Source: Papaver somniferum (Eukaryota > Streptophyta > Magnoliopsida > Ranunculales > Papaveraceae). From it: a stretch of 64,000 nucleotides of DNA. Positions within the stretch are counted from its first letter, which is position 1, and every line of letters begins with the position of its first letter. The notes under the pieces are model-generated. The model saw only the letters and a list, made by a program, of their open reading frames with translations. It made no database searches and had not been told where the DNA came from. The stretch covers positions 192,215,827 through 192,279,826 of the forward strand of contig NC_039362.1 of assembly GCF_003573695.1 (NCBI RefSeq), in the 5' to 3' direction. Both the position numbers and the translations under genes were made by a program. Of this stretch, positions 63,709-64,000 are shown in pieces.

Positions 63709-64000
63709 ATGGAAGGTAAAAATTTAGTGTCTTTTTCTTGTGCAAATATGTTGATGCTTTTGTCAATTCAGTGTTTTAGTTATATTTCTTCATTGTTTGT
63801 TTGTGTTGCAGAACAAAATGGGCATGCAGTTAAGAACGAATTCCCTTCGTTTGTCCCTTCATCTTCCAAATTCATTTGGAGGATACAAAATGTTTCTGAA
63901 TTGAACCAGGACAATCATTTCTCCCCTACATTCGCCGTAGGTCCTTGTAAATGGTAGTATATCAATCAACTTTGTGACCAAACCCCTAATTTTCTATTTC
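63709..64000 (+). CDS. MATH-domain gene copy 3, 5' part (cut by window end)
   Basis: First exon ATGGAAG (63709-63715), second exon 63812-63953, then an intron running off the window. The encoded start is MEEQNGHAVKNEFPSF followed by KFIWRIQNVSELNQDNHFSP and FAVGPCKW, the first half of a MATH domain with the WRIxNVS block intact. The exon structure and phase are the same as in the MATH-BARD1 gene. Whether it also carries ePHD and BRCT domains cannot be seen. Confidence 0.8.

Overview
The window is nuclear DNA of a dicot-like flowering plant. The genes have many GT-AG introns, intergenic DNA is AT-rich, and long LTR retrotransposons carry the usual plant primer-binding sites. The species cannot be fixed from sequence alone; a basal eudicot is only a guess.

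Layout. 1-2161 is the 3' end of a Sirevirus-like Copia element. 2162-6380 holds decayed reverse-transcriptase genes: an RNase H remnant and a long, broken RT-like gene. 6430-8985 contains two copies of the glutathione reductase promoter and first exon, separated by a fragment of a plant-mobile-domain gene. 8986-13679 is a complete 16-exon cytosolic/peroxisomal glutathione reductase. 14243-52023 is a nest of transposons. 52477-55005 is a complete 10-exon plant aspartic protease. 56096-64000 is a tandem cluster of three MATH-domain genes. The middle one is intact and joins a MATH domain to the ePHD and twin BRCT domains of plant BARD1. The first is a broken relative carrying a 42-bp coding repeat. 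The third runs off the window.

The nest can be read layer by layer because each layer keeps a target-site duplication (TSD). A 203-bp Tourist-like MITE (TSD TAA) was hit by a full-length LINE (TSD 11 bp). The LINE RNase H exon was hit by Sirevirus-like element A (TSD AGTAG). Element A took Ty3-type element C in its 5' LTR (TSD TAAGT) and sister element B in its interior (TSD ATCTC). The 5' LTR of B took Ty3-type element F (TSD CTCAT), whose own 5' LTR took element E (TSD ACAAT). E is odd because its two ends are the same LTR end in opposite orientation. Removing A and one TSD copy restores the LINE RNase H reading frame, which confirms the parsing.

Host genes and transposons do not form a pathway here. 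Glutathione reductase supplies reduced glutathione, the aspartic protease is a membrane or secreted enzyme, and the MATH-ePHD-BRCT protein is predicted to be nuclear. The most novel candidates are the MATH-BARD1 chimera and its decayed neighbour, the inverted-LTR element E, and the duplicated glutathione reductase promoter.
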